Below, piece by piece: positions 8,413 through 16,582 of a DNA stretch of 64,000 nucleotides; position 1 is the stretch's first letter, and each line of letters opens with the position of its first letter. Where the stretch lies: contig JAJXYD010000022.1 of assembly GCA_021780695.1 (NCBI GenBank), positions 1 to 64,000 of the forward strand. Direction: 5' to 3'. The position numbers and the translations under genes are program-made. The notes under the pieces were generated by a model. It made no database searches and was not told the origin of the DNA. It was given only the letters and a program-made list of their open reading frames with translations. The stretch is from Deltaproteobacteria bacterium (lineage in GTDB: Bacteria > Desulfobacterota > Syntrophobacteria > Syntrophobacterales > Syntrophobacteraceae).

Positions 8413-9396
8413 TTATCGGCACCGAGTGACTTCCCCGTCCCCCAGGCCGCGCCGGCCGCCCTGCCTGAAGACATCCCTTACGATAAAAATCGGACGGGCG
8501 CGCACCTGTTCGTGCATACGTCCGAGGTATTGACCTATAATCCCGAGCACGAAAAGTTGGATACTGCCCATGATCGTTACGACCATCATCAGGCTTGCCC
8601 AGCCCTGAGGGGTTTTTCCGACAAAAAACCACGACCACAGAATATAGACTAGAAGCGCGAGACTGCAAGAGGCAAAAACAAGTCCCGCCCAGCTCGCAAG
8701 AGCAAGGGGACGAACGGAGGAAGCCACGATTCCGTCGAGTGCAAGTTTCATCAGCCGCCAGAAAGGATACTTGGTCGTACCGGCAAAACGACCGTCGCGG
8801 TCGTAGAGGATAGGAGTCTGCCGAAAGCCTACCCAGCTAACCATGCCGCGGATAAAGCGGTGGCGCTCGGGCATCTGTAAAATTATTTCGACAACGCGGC
8901 GGGAAATAAGACGAAAATCGCCCGTATCCACCGGGATGGGCACCTCGGTGAGTTTTCCAAGGAAACGATAGAAAAGCGAGCAGGCAATACGTTTGGGGAT
9001 GCTGTCGCCCGGCCGGCTTCGGCGCTGAGCGTAGACGACATCGGCCCCTTCGTCCATCAAAGCGAGCATGCCGGGCAGCAGTTCGGGAGGATCCTGAAGG
9101 TCCGCGTCCATTATCAGCACGCGCTCTCCGTCGCAATAATGCAGTCCGGCGGAAAGGGCGAGTTGATGGCCGTGATTTCGCGAAAGATCAACTACCGTCA
9201 GGGAAGGATCCCTCCGGCTCAGTTCGAGCAGGCAACCGAGGGTCGCGTCGGTAGAGCCGTCATTTACGAAAACGATTTCATAAGTCTTGCCCAGCGAATC
9301 GGCAACGGCTTTAACCCGGCGATAGGTTTCCGAAAGCACCTGGGATTCGTTGTAGCAAGGCAATAAAAAGCTCACGTAGGGACGTGTCGTGTACAT
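8413..9396 (-). CDS. GT2 family glycosyltransferase, polyprenyl-phosphate sugar synthase type
   Basis: 327 residues. An N-terminal GT-A domain has PYVSFLLPCYNES, FVNDGSTDAT, LIMDADLQDPPELLP (the DxD region) and TGDFRLISRRVVE. It is followed by two C-terminal membrane segments (about 230-260 and 270-295). This is the layout of DPM1/GtrB/ArnC-like enzymes, which transfer a sugar from a nucleotide donor to polyprenyl phosphate on the inner membrane face. AAAGG precedes the ATG. Two downstream-type glycosyltransferases (GT87 and GT39 families) that use polyprenyl-linked sugars are encoded immediately upstream, so a shared glycan-decoration pathway is plausible. Sugar identity unknown. Confidence 0.9.
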   Translation of the reverse strand: MYTTRPYVSFLLPCYNESQVLSETYRRVKAVADSLGKTYEIVFVNDGSTDATLGCLLELSRRDPSLTVVDLSRNHGHQLALSAGLHYCDGERVLIMDADLQDPPELLPGMLALMDEGADVVYAQRRSRPGDSIPKRIACSLFYRFLGKLTEVPIPVDTGDFRLISRRVVEIILQMPERHRFIRGMVSWVGFRQTPILYDRDGRFAGTTKYPFWRLMKLALDGIVASSVRPLALASWAGLVFASCSLALLVYILWSWFFVGKTPQGWASLMMVVTIMGSIQLFVLGIIGQYLGRMHEQVRARPIFIVRDVFRQGGRRGLGDGEVTRCR

Positions 9397-9426
9397 AAAA
9401 GGCCTTTCGAACCTGTTTTAAGTGTC

Positions 9427-9456
9427 TAAAAGGGACGCGGCCAGACAACGGCCGCG
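9427..9456 (-). terminator. Hairpin between two glycosyltransferase genes
   Basis: On the minus strand, a perfect 7-bp GC stem (CGCGGCC / GGCCGCG) with a 7-base loop is followed by TCCCTTTTAG. It sits just after the stop of the GT87 gene, and may terminate or attenuate before the GT2 gene. Confidence 0.45.
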
Positions 9457-9458
9457 CA

Positions 9459-10721
9459 CTAAGCGGCGTGTGACACGCAACACCCGGCTCCCAAAGTCTT
9501 CCCGCTCCATTCCTCGCCTTCCCCCAGTATAAGCCAGGCGAGGATGCTTATAAATATAGCCGCCATCAGGGGGCACCAAAACAGGGCGAAATAGTTCCCG
9601 AAGACCGGATGGAGCAAAGCGGGAAAAAGACTCATGGAGAGGCAAATCGCAACTGTGAGCCACCCGAACCAGCGCCTCCGGGCTGCAGAAAACGCAGCCG
9701 GGGCCCAAAGGCCAAAAGCCGGAGCCAAAATCACATAGCTGTTGGCCTCGTTCATAGGGTTAAACAGCATCAGGTAGGTCGAGGCCAGGGTGAGAAGCCA
9801 CGTGGCGCGAAAAGGCTCCCCCAAACGTTTGGCCCCCGCCAGCCACAGCCACAAAAATATCCCCCCTGCTCCAATGCGCACAGAAACCGATATCGGCCTC
9901 GGCATCTCGATGCCGAAAGTACGCATTATCCCTCCAATATCGGCGAAACGATTCTGGTGGACAGCGGCGCATTTTCCAATATTTGTAAAAAACGCATAAA
10001 ACTGCGCACTCACATAACCTGCAGGGGCGAAAAGAAACGGGAAAACAGCAAGAAGCCCGATCGCGGTTAGAATACGAAGACGCAGGGGCGCATAAAAGGC
10101 GGCGGCCAGAAGCAACATCACGATACCAAGAGGTTTAATCCCAATGGCCAGAACGATCGAAGCCGCTGCCCACCACCACTTGCGACGCGCAAGCAACGCC
10201 GTGGAACAAAGCCCAAGACCGGCGAGCAACCCGTTGGCCTGACCGTTTCGCAACGCCGCAAGGCAGAGCGGCATTGTAATGAGCGAAGCATAAAAAAAGA
10301 TACGGGAAGAAGTAAGCGGGGAGCAGGGAGCATCTAAAGGTTCAGCTTGCCGCATTCCGCTATTCGCTACATCTTTACACAGGCTCCAGAGTCCGGCGGA
10401 GAGCACAACCGCCTGGCACCAACGCCACAAGATGTCCCCAAAGGGGACGGGCAAGAAGTAAAACGGTGAAAACAGGACCGCGAACTGGGGCAGATAGTTC
10501 ATGCCTGCGGGACCGTCGTAGAGATTTTTCCCGGCCCACCAGGCGCCGGCCGCGGAGCGATAGAGCGGGATCAAAGTGCGGTGCTCCGGGTTTAGCGCAA
10601 CGAGGACGCTAATTACAAGCATCGGCGCAAACCATGTTAAAATACCCAGCCTTGCCTCAAGCCCTGCAATCCTTTTTCCGCCATTTCCGGCCGGCTCGCC
10701 GACAGATTTTTGCGACATCAT
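9459..10721 (-). CDS. GT87-like integral membrane glycosyltransferase
   Basis: 420 residues, mostly hydrophobic, with about ten predicted membrane segments. The first periplasmic region carries the pattern typical of the GT87/DUF2029 family: LIPLYRSAAGAWWAGKNLYD, followed by NYLPQFAVLFSPFYFLPVP. Further family-like segments are AALRNGQANGLLAGLGL and AIGIKPLGIVMLL. GT87 enzymes such as PimE use polyprenyl-phosphate-linked sugars as donors on the outer face of the cytoplasmic membrane. AAGGAAAT precedes the ATG. The gene starts 6 bases after the stop of the GT39-like gene, so the two are one operon. Acceptor unknown. Confidence 0.8.
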   Translation of the reverse strand: MMSQKSVGEPAGNGGKRIAGLEARLGILTWFAPMLVISVLVALNPEHRTLIPLYRSAAGAWWAGKNLYDGPAGMNYLPQFAVLFSPFYFLPVPFGDILWRWCQAVVLSAGLWSLCKDVANSGMRQAEPLDAPCSPLTSSRIFFYASLITMPLCLAALRNGQANGLLAGLGLCSTALLARRKWWWAAASIVLAIGIKPLGIVMLLLAAAFYAPLRLRILTAIGLLAVFPFLFAPAGYVSAQFYAFFTNIGKCAAVHQNRFADIGGIMRTFGIEMPRPISVSVRIGAGGIFLWLWLAGAKRLGEPFRATWLLTLASTYLMLFNPMNEANSYVILAPAFGLWAPAAFSAARRRWFGWLTVAICLSMSLFPALLHPVFGNYFALFWCPLMAAIFISILAWLILGEGEEWSGKTLGAGCCVSHAA

Positions 10722-10727
10722 ATTTCC

Positions 10728-12230
10728 TTATGAAAAACGTTTATAGATTATAAAGTCGCCAATTTCTCGAACCGGCTCGTAATGCATGAAAATCTCCTGC
10801 GACAGAAGCTCGGATGCTTTCGGATGCGCAATAAGGTACCACACGGAGGCCGCCTTAACTATAAATTGGGGTTTTGTGGCCAAAATGGCGGTCAATACGG
10901 AGCAGGTGGTGGCCGAAGGGCCGTCGAGCGCTTTTAAAATGTATTCCCGTCCGATATTGCTCGGGGTGGTAACTTCTTTGGAAATGGGCTTTAAGCCAAG
11001 AAGCCATTCGGTCATCTGCCCGCCCATGAAATACACGGGTTTATTCTTTGGATTAGCCTTTTTCAGATATGCCGCGATTTCATAATAAGGCCCGTAGACA
11101 AGCGTTTGACCGGCTCTGGCCCGGGATAGGACAACCCTGTAGGCGGAAGCGATTTGTCCAAGAGGCAAGAGCAGATAGAGGGCAGAAAGCACCAAAATGA
11201 GCCGCTTCCACCGTGTTTGGAGAATACCTTCGAGGAAAAATGCCGAAAAAATTGCCGCAAAGGGTAAAAGCTGGATCAGATAGTGTTGAAAGGCCGCTCC
11301 ACTCCTCAGTATGGAAACAGCGGTCGCAACGGCGAAAACTGCAAGCATGGCCAGGAATGTTTTGGTGGAATCGGAAAATTCTTTACTATCGGAAAAGAAT
11401 TTCGGGGCACCGAAGATAAGACAGGCAAAAACAGGAAAACCGACCAGCAGGCGCGCAGGCTCGAAGGTCGTGCCAATATACTTCCGCATGGCCTGTAGGA
11501 AGGTCATCTGAGAATTGGAATAATTTAGCGGGGCATAAATCAGGGAAGTATAAAAGAGGTGCTCTTTTCCCTTTAAAACATAGGGGACAAAGACAAGTAG
11601 AACCGGAATTATCCCGCCCGCGATATAAGGCAGGAGCCTTTGCCAAAAGCGGGCATTGGTGCGGACAAGCTTACCGCTTAGCAACAGCAAACCACCCGCC
11701 ACGGCGACATAGGCAAGATTGAGGCGGACCAGGCACGCCAGGCAGATAAAAAGACCGGCAAGAAAAAAGTCCCTGGAGCGAAGCTGGTCTTTTAACATTA
11801 CCAGCATGGCCGCCATTAGAGGAACCACCGCAATTATTTCGGAGACGACGCCTGCCCCCGACTCGCTCAGAGTGGAGGTAATTAAGAAAAGCAAGGCTGC
11901 TATGAAACCCGTTTGAGTCCCCCGCAATCTTTGGGCGCAAAGGAAAATGAGCCAGGCCCCGGCAAAGGCGCAAATCGAGCCGGCAAACCTCACCGCCGGG
12001 ATCGATTTGCCAAAAACGGCTATGGCGGCTGCGAAAAAATAGAACAAAAGAGGAGGCTTAAGGTCCCAGAGCCTTTCGTAGGGCAGGTTTCCGTCGACGA
12101 TATCCTGCCCCATGAGCACAAAGGAGCCCTCATCGGGGTCTATAACGTCTCGAAATAAATAGGGCAGCCTCACCAAAAAGGTGATGGCCGCCAGAATAAG
12201 CAGGATCTTTATTCTTGTGGACCTTTGCAT
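10728..12230 (-). CDS. GT39/ArnT-like dolichyl-phosphate-mannose-type glycosyltransferase
   Basis: 500 residues with many membrane segments. The first periplasmic loop reads LFRDVIDPDEGSFVLMGQDI and then ERLWDLKPPLLFYFFA. This acidic DPDE plus KPPL signature is characteristic of the PMT_2 (GT39/GT83-like) superfamily, where the acidic residue near the first loop is catalytic. A C-terminal soluble part of about 100 residues follows the last membrane segment. The enzyme should transfer a lipid-linked sugar to an envelope acceptor on the periplasmic side. The region before the start contains a run of nine Gs (12245-12253). The gene lies 57 bases downstream of cobS, and may be read from the cobamide operon or from its own promoter. 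Confidence 0.85.
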   Translation of the reverse strand: MQRSTRIKILLILAAITFLVRLPYLFRDVIDPDEGSFVLMGQDIVDGNLPYERLWDLKPPLLFYFFAAAIAVFGKSIPAVRFAGSICAFAGAWLIFLCAQRLRGTQTGFIAALLFLITSTLSESGAGVVSEIIAVVPLMAAMLVMLKDQLRSRDFFLAGLFICLACLVRLNLAYVAVAGGLLLLSGKLVRTNARFWQRLLPYIAGGIIPVLLVFVPYVLKGKEHLFYTSLIYAPLNYSNSQMTFLQAMRKYIGTTFEPARLLVGFPVFACLIFGAPKFFSDSKEFSDSTKTFLAMLAVFAVATAVSILRSGAAFQHYLIQLLPFAAIFSAFFLEGILQTRWKRLILVLSALYLLLPLGQIASAYRVVLSRARAGQTLVYGPYYEIAAYLKKANPKNKPVYFMGGQMTEWLLGLKPISKEVTTPSNIGREYILKALDGPSATTCSVLTAILATKPQFIVKAASVWYLIAHPKASELLSQEIFMHYEPVREIGDFIIYKRFS

Positions 12231-12287
12231 TCCTTGCTTCTTCTCCCCCCCCCACCGTCTCGCAGTGCGCGACTCTTTTATCTTTTC

Positions 12288-13028
12288 CTACCGTCCCAGG
12301 CAGGCGCACAGGGTAAAAAGGACAACTTCGGTTACTTCGCCCGCCGAACCTAACACATCCCCCGTAACGCCGCCAAGGCTGCGGTGCGCCAGCCACCGGA
12401 CAAAAAAACCGCAGGAGGCAGCGGAGGCGAACAAAACGGGCGCTTGCCTAAAACCCGACAACAGGGAAAAAACCAGGGCAAAGAGAGCCGCGGCAATAAC
12501 GGAGCCGTAGGTTATATATTCGATGCCGGCCTTGGCGAGCCCGGAGGACCGCGCACAGGAGCTTTTGAAAGCGCATACGATTATAGCAAAGCGGGCAAGA
12601 GCGGGAACGGCTGCAAGGACAATCCAGTTGCCTTTAACGATCAGAGTGTAGATGGAGCAGGTCTTTACAAGGAGCGCCAAAATAAGGGCGAGGGCGCCAA
12701 AGGCGCCCGTTGCGCTGTCTTTCATGATCTCCAACCGTCTTTCGACCGTATAGCCCCCACCGAGACCGTCGGCAAGATCGGCCAAACCATCCAAATGAAA
12801 ACCCCGGGTAAGAAGGGTCAGGACGACGCACACCCAGGCGGCAAGAAGAAGCGCGGGCATAAACGAGTGCAGCAACAAGACGGCGCTATAAGCCCCAAGA
12901 CCTACGATAAAACCAACGAGCGGAAAGAAGGCATAACTGCCCCCGGAATCGGAGGGGGTAATCTCCCCGGAAACCGGCAGCCACAAAACGGTCAAAAAGG
13001 AAAGAGAGAGGGCAAATCTACGCCACAT
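12288..13028 (-). CDS. cobS: Adenosylcobinamide-GDP ribazoletransferase (cobalamin synthase)
   Basis: 246 residues, polytopic. CobS joins alpha-ribazole (phosphate) to adenosylcobinamide-GDP, completing the lower loop of the cobamide in the cytoplasmic membrane. The family signature is clear: TRGFHLDGLADLADGLGGGY with its Asp-rich metal-binding residues, followed by KDSATGAFGALALIL. Length is normal for the family. It follows cobT by 15 bases in the same operon, which begins at a cobalamin riboswitch about 8 kb upstream. cobU/cobP (cobinamide kinase) and cobC are not in the window. Confidence 0.95.
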   Translation of the reverse strand: MWRRFALSLSFLTVLWLPVSGEITPSDSGGSYAFFPLVGFIVGLGAYSAVLLLHSFMPALLLAAWVCVVLTLLTRGFHLDGLADLADGLGGGYTVERRLEIMKDSATGAFGALALILALLVKTCSIYTLIVKGNWIVLAAVPALARFAIIVCAFKSSCARSSGLAKAGIEYITYGSVIAAALFALVFSLLSGFRQAPVLFASAASCGFFVRWLAHRSLGGVTGDVLGSAGEVTEVVLFTLCACLGR

Positions 13029-13043
13029 AAAACCTCGAAGCCC

Positions 13044-14135
13044 TTAAACAGATTTGGGAACGGCCGCGGTATCCGAAGTCGATACCCCGGCCTGCTCGAA
13101 AGTAAGAACTTCATTAAAGACACGCACCGCGCCCTCGATAACGCCCATCGCCAGGGCGGCGCCCGTGCCTTCCCCGAGACGCAGGCCAAGATCGAGAATC
13201 GGTTCCAGCCCGAGATATTCAAGCATTTTTCGGTGCCCCGACTCCTCGGAACAATGCCCCGCGAAGGCAAAGCCGACGGATGCCGGACACAGCGAACGGG
13301 CCACAAGGGCTCCGGCGGTCGAGATGAACCCATCGATAACGACCGGGCGTTTGTGGTATGCCGCGGCCAGAACGATACCCGCTATTCCGCCGATTTCAAA
13401 ACCGCCGACCTTTGCAAGAACATCGAGTCCATCGGAAGGATTGGGGCGATTAACCTCTATTGCCCTCTTAACAGTTTGGCACTTGCAGACCATGGCGGCG
13501 TCGTTTATACCCGTCCCCCGGCCCACCATCAGCTCCACTGGTTTTCCGGCAAGAACGGCGCCAATGGCCGCAGACGGGGTCGTATTGCCAATGCCCATAT
13601 CACCCGTGCCTATCATGCCGACACCCGTTAAAAAAAGCTCGGAGGCCAAATTGAACCCATGCAGAATCGACTCCTCCGCCTGGACGCGACTCATGGCGGG
13701 TCCTCGGGCTATATTTGCCGTGCCTCGTCCCACTTTGCGAATATGAAACCGGTTGCGGTATTCGGAAGCCCCCGGGTCTACGTCCGGAATGATCCCCATA
13801 TCCACCACCAGCACTTCGGCCCCCGCATTTCGAGCAAGCACGTTTATACCCGCACCGCCCTTAAGAAAGTTTTTCACCATTTCGCCGGTTACTTCCTGCG
13901 GAAAGGCGCTAACGCCCTCGGCGGCCACACCGTGATCGGCGGCCATCACCATGAAGGCCCTTTTTGAAACGTCGGGCCGGAGGGTTTTTTGAATCCCGCA
14001 AATACGCTCGGATATTTCGTGCAGCCGCCCCAGTGCCCGTGGGGGAATCGCAAGCCTCAAGGTGTGCTCGCGCGCCTTCTGCACCCATTCTTCGTCTACG
14101 GGCGTAATTTTTTTTATGATTTCTTCCAGGTTCAT
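13044..14135 (-). CDS. cobT: Nicotinate-nucleotide-dimethylbenzimidazole phosphoribosyltransferase
   Basis: 363 residues. CobT activates the lower-ligand base (here probably a benzimidazole made by the bza genes) to its alpha-ribotide using nicotinate mononucleotide. Family motifs visible are MVMAADHGVAAEGVSAFPQEVT, MIGTGDMGIGNTTPSAAIGAVL, VGRGTGIND and VIDGFISTAGAL. The C-terminal region LRLGEGTGAALAMG includes the Glu of the active site. The ATG at 14135 was chosen because AAGGAG lies 9 bases upstream and it overlaps the previous stop (ATGA). A longer frame to 14189 adds a non-homologous tail. Translational coupling to the radical SAM-CbiR gene links base synthesis and activation. Confidence 0.95.
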   Translation of the reverse strand: MNLEEIIKKITPVDEEWVQKAREHTLRLAIPPRALGRLHEISERICGIQKTLRPDVSKRAFMVMAADHGVAAEGVSAFPQEVTGEMVKNFLKGGAGINVLARNAGAEVLVVDMGIIPDVDPGASEYRNRFHIRKVGRGTANIARGPAMSRVQAEESILHGFNLASELFLTGVGMIGTGDMGIGNTTPSAAIGAVLAGKPVELMVGRGTGINDAAMVCKCQTVKRAIEVNRPNPSDGLDVLAKVGGFEIGGIAGIVLAAAYHKRPVVIDGFISTAGALVARSLCPASVGFAFAGHCSEESGHRKMLEYLGLEPILDLGLRLGEGTGAALAMGVIEGAVRVFNEVLTFEQAGVSTSDTAAVPKSV

Positions 14136-16564
14136 GCTCTTTTCTCCTTTTGCGGCTTTGCGCCTTCGGCAGGCAAAACCCTTGGACAAAGATCAAGCAT
14201 TCTGTCGCATGAGGCCGCCAGATCGTCAAGTGAGAAAACTTCCAGAGAAAGACTACCACGGTAGCCCGCAAGGAAGTTGCCAATAGTTATCCATTGGGCA
14301 TCCGGAATGTGATTTATTCCCTTGTGGTCTTTTCCCTTATCGATACCGTGCAAGTGGGCCAGGGTGATACGATCGCAAAACAGGGCCGCCTGGCCGCCGA
14401 TATCGTGGCCGTTTCGAAGCAGGTGGCCGAAATCGAGGCAAACGGAAAGATCGAAGTTTTTAATAAAAGGCGCCAGGCGCTCAAGAGGATAGTCGAGGTT
14501 TTCAACAGCCGCGCGTCGAAGGTCCAGACCATTGGATTTCAAAAAACGGAGGCAGTCGCACACACGATCGGCCCATGCGTCGGCATCGGGTTCAACCGTT
14601 CCATGGGATGTGCGGGCATCCAGGTGCAAAACATAGCCCGAAGGGATGAGTGGAAGGGTTCTTTCGTAAAAAGAGAGCGCGGTTTCACAATATTTTTGTC
14701 TCAGGGACCGGTCGGGATCTGCGAAAAACAGATCCGAGGGAAGGTGAACATTATAGGAGAAACCCAGGTCGCAAGCCACCCGCGCCATCTCCCGCACCTC
14801 GTGCGCCGTTGGGAGATTGTCTTCTCTTCGGCTTTCGAAGAGCACAAGTTCGATTTCGTCGAAGCATTTGCCAAGAAACACAACGTTTGGCAAAATGGCG
14901 TCCGGGATTATGTAGGATGTCGTAGCAAGACGGAAAGGAAAAGAGCCTTTGAGATTGGGAAGATCAGCTTGTTTTTGTTTAAAACATCTTTCCGCGGGAA
15001 GACCCGGTGAGGCGGAGACGGACTTGGCCGGTTCAGATGTTTTCGCAACCACCTCGAAGGCCGACTTCAGCTCACCCAGAATTTGGCAAAGCAGTTCTTC
15101 GGTTGTCTTTTCATCCGGAGCAGCGCCCAACTGCACGGCAACATCGAGCAGGGTTTTGAAACTATCAACCAGCAGATCGTTTACCGCCCTGTAGGGTTGA
15201 GTGTCGGCACAGTCGCCGGACCAGTGAATGGAGGAAAATGGTTTGTCCATTTCCATCAGAACGAAATGACAGATTTTCTTGGCAACTCCGGCAAGCCAAC
15301 CTGTCCCCGGATCGCTAAAAAGCAACCTTCCCTCAAAGCCAAAAAGACCTTGCGGAGCGAGCAGATTTTTATCAAGCGCCTCACGGTAACCCGACGTTCC
15401 CTTTAGAGCTATAAAATCATGGCAGAGCAGGTTGGCGGTCCTTCCAAGGCGATCTAGAAGCCGGTTTCGTTCCAGAAAGGCAAGGTTCATTCGAATGTCT
15501 TCGATAGAGCTTTGAGCATCGAACATAATGAAGCCGATTTCGGGCTCTATGCCGGCCTCGCGCACGGCAGCCACGGCCGATTCGTTTGCACCTGCGCTCG
15601 AGTGCTTGCCAAGGCGCTTCAAAACCTGGGGTGTTGCGCTCTCAAGGCCCAGCAGCAGTCGGTTTAGCCCACCGCTTGCCAGTTCCTTCATAAGTGTCGG
15701 CGTGACGTCGTTTACCCTGGTTTCCATTCCAAAGGTGATATCGAGCCCCGCGAGCTCGCGGGCGAGCTTTACGGCTCTTTGCACCCCCGCTTTGCCCGGA
15801 CCGACGAAATTGGGATCCACGAAGTAGAAATCCCTTTTCCCGAGGCCGATCAGTTGGGAAATTTCGGCCGCTATATTTTCCGTGGAGCGTCCCCGCCAGG
15901 TTGACCGGCCAAAATCAAGGGCGGAAATGAGGCAAAAGGAGCAATTGTTGTAACACCCACGGCTGGCCAAAAGGCTTACCGTAGCTTCCATGTCAAGCGA
16001 GGGTCTCAAAGGAAAAGGCAGGGCGTCGGGACATTGGAGCGGCGAGCGGGCGCCTGTAAAGACAGCTTTTCCGTTTACTCTAAAAGCGATGCCTTTAATG
16101 CCTGGCGCACTGCCAAAAAGATTACCCGATTTTTCCTTCTCGATGTGTTTTGCCAGTTCCACAATCGTCTGTTCGGGTTCTCCCACGATAAGGAAGTCGA
16201 CCGCCTCACAGTAATCCAGGATCTCTTTCCAGACGAACCCCGGAAAGAAGCCGTAGAGGCAGATCGGCGAATCGAACCCAAGCCCTCGAAGTTTGGAAAG
16301 CATCCGGAAAAGCGCTTCGGTATTTTCCCAGGAGTAGACCGCGTGAACGGCCAAAAAATCGGGCGGTGGACTTTGGCTCAAACGCTCGAGAGTCTGTTGG
16401 AAGCCAAAGCGCGCCGCATCGACGATCTCAGCCTCAAAGCCCGCAAAAACCAAAGCAGCAGCCGCATAACCCGTCATGAGGCACGACCAGAGCGGGGTAT
16501 TGGCTATATCGTTAAAATGGGCTTCGGAAAATTTCCTGGGATGTTCAAGGAGCAGAATGCGCAT
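14132..16564 (-). CDS. Radical SAM protein fused to a CbiR-like cobamide-remodelling domain
   Basis: 810 residues, two enzymes in one chain. Residues 1-180 form a B12-binding-like domain without an obvious DxHxxG. Residues about 190-510 are a radical SAM domain whose cluster motif is CYNNCSFC (Cys204, 208, 211), followed by a family-typical LLGLESATPQVLKRLGKH. After a low-complexity linker (about 508-540), residues about 541-800 form a TIM-barrel of the sugar-phosphate isomerase / AP endonuclease 2 type. It begins FPFRLATTSYIIPDAILPN and carries VLHLDARTSH, AVENLDYP, CLDFGHLL and LAHLHGIDKGKDHKG, matching what I know of CbiR, a phosphodiesterase that removes the lower ligand from cobamides. 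Position in the bza operon makes the radical SAM half a candidate BzaD/BzaE-type methylase of the benzimidazole ring. The fusion is unusual. Confidence 0.85.
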   Translation of the reverse strand: MRILLLEHPRKFSEAHFNDIANTPLWSCLMTGYAAAALVFAGFEAEIVDAARFGFQQTLERLSQSPPPDFLAVHAVYSWENTEALFRMLSKLRGLGFDSPICLYGFFPGFVWKEILDYCEAVDFLIVGEPEQTIVELAKHIEKEKSGNLFGSAPGIKGIAFRVNGKAVFTGARSPLQCPDALPFPLRPSLDMEATVSLLASRGCYNNCSFCLISALDFGRSTWRGRSTENIAAEISQLIGLGKRDFYFVDPNFVGPGKAGVQRAVKLARELAGLDITFGMETRVNDVTPTLMKELASGGLNRLLLGLESATPQVLKRLGKHSSAGANESAVAAVREAGIEPEIGFIMFDAQSSIEDIRMNLAFLERNRLLDRLGRTANLLCHDFIALKGTSGYREALDKNLLAPQGLFGFEGRLLFSDPGTGWLAGVAKKICHFVLMEMDKPFSSIHWSGDCADTQPYRAVNDLLVDSFKTLLDVAVQLGAAPDEKTTEELLCQILGELKSAFEVVAKTSEPAKSVSASPGLPAERCFKQKQADLPNLKGSFPFRLATTSYIIPDAILPNVVFLGKCFDEIELVLFESRREDNLPTAHEVREMARVACDLGFSYNVHLPSDLFFADPDRSLRQKYCETALSFYERTLPLIPSGYVLHLDARTSHGTVEPDADAWADRVCDCLRFLKSNGLDLRRAAVENLDYPLERLAPFIKNFDLSVCLDFGHLLRNGHDIGGQAALFCDRITLAHLHGIDKGKDHKGINHIPDAQWITIGNFLAGYRGSLSLEVFSLDDLAASCDRMLDLCPRVLPAEGAKPQKEKRA

Positions 16565-16582
16565 GCCGGATCCCTTAAACCA

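Noticed and set aside
12384..13631. 415-codon open frame on the plus strand
   Set aside because: It runs antisense to cobS and cobT, whose protein motifs are unmistakable; its translation is Gly/Lys/Arg-rich with no recognisable domain or ribosome-binding site.
14294..15010. 238-codon open frame on the plus strand
   Set aside because: Antisense to the CbiR-like domain; no homology-like content.
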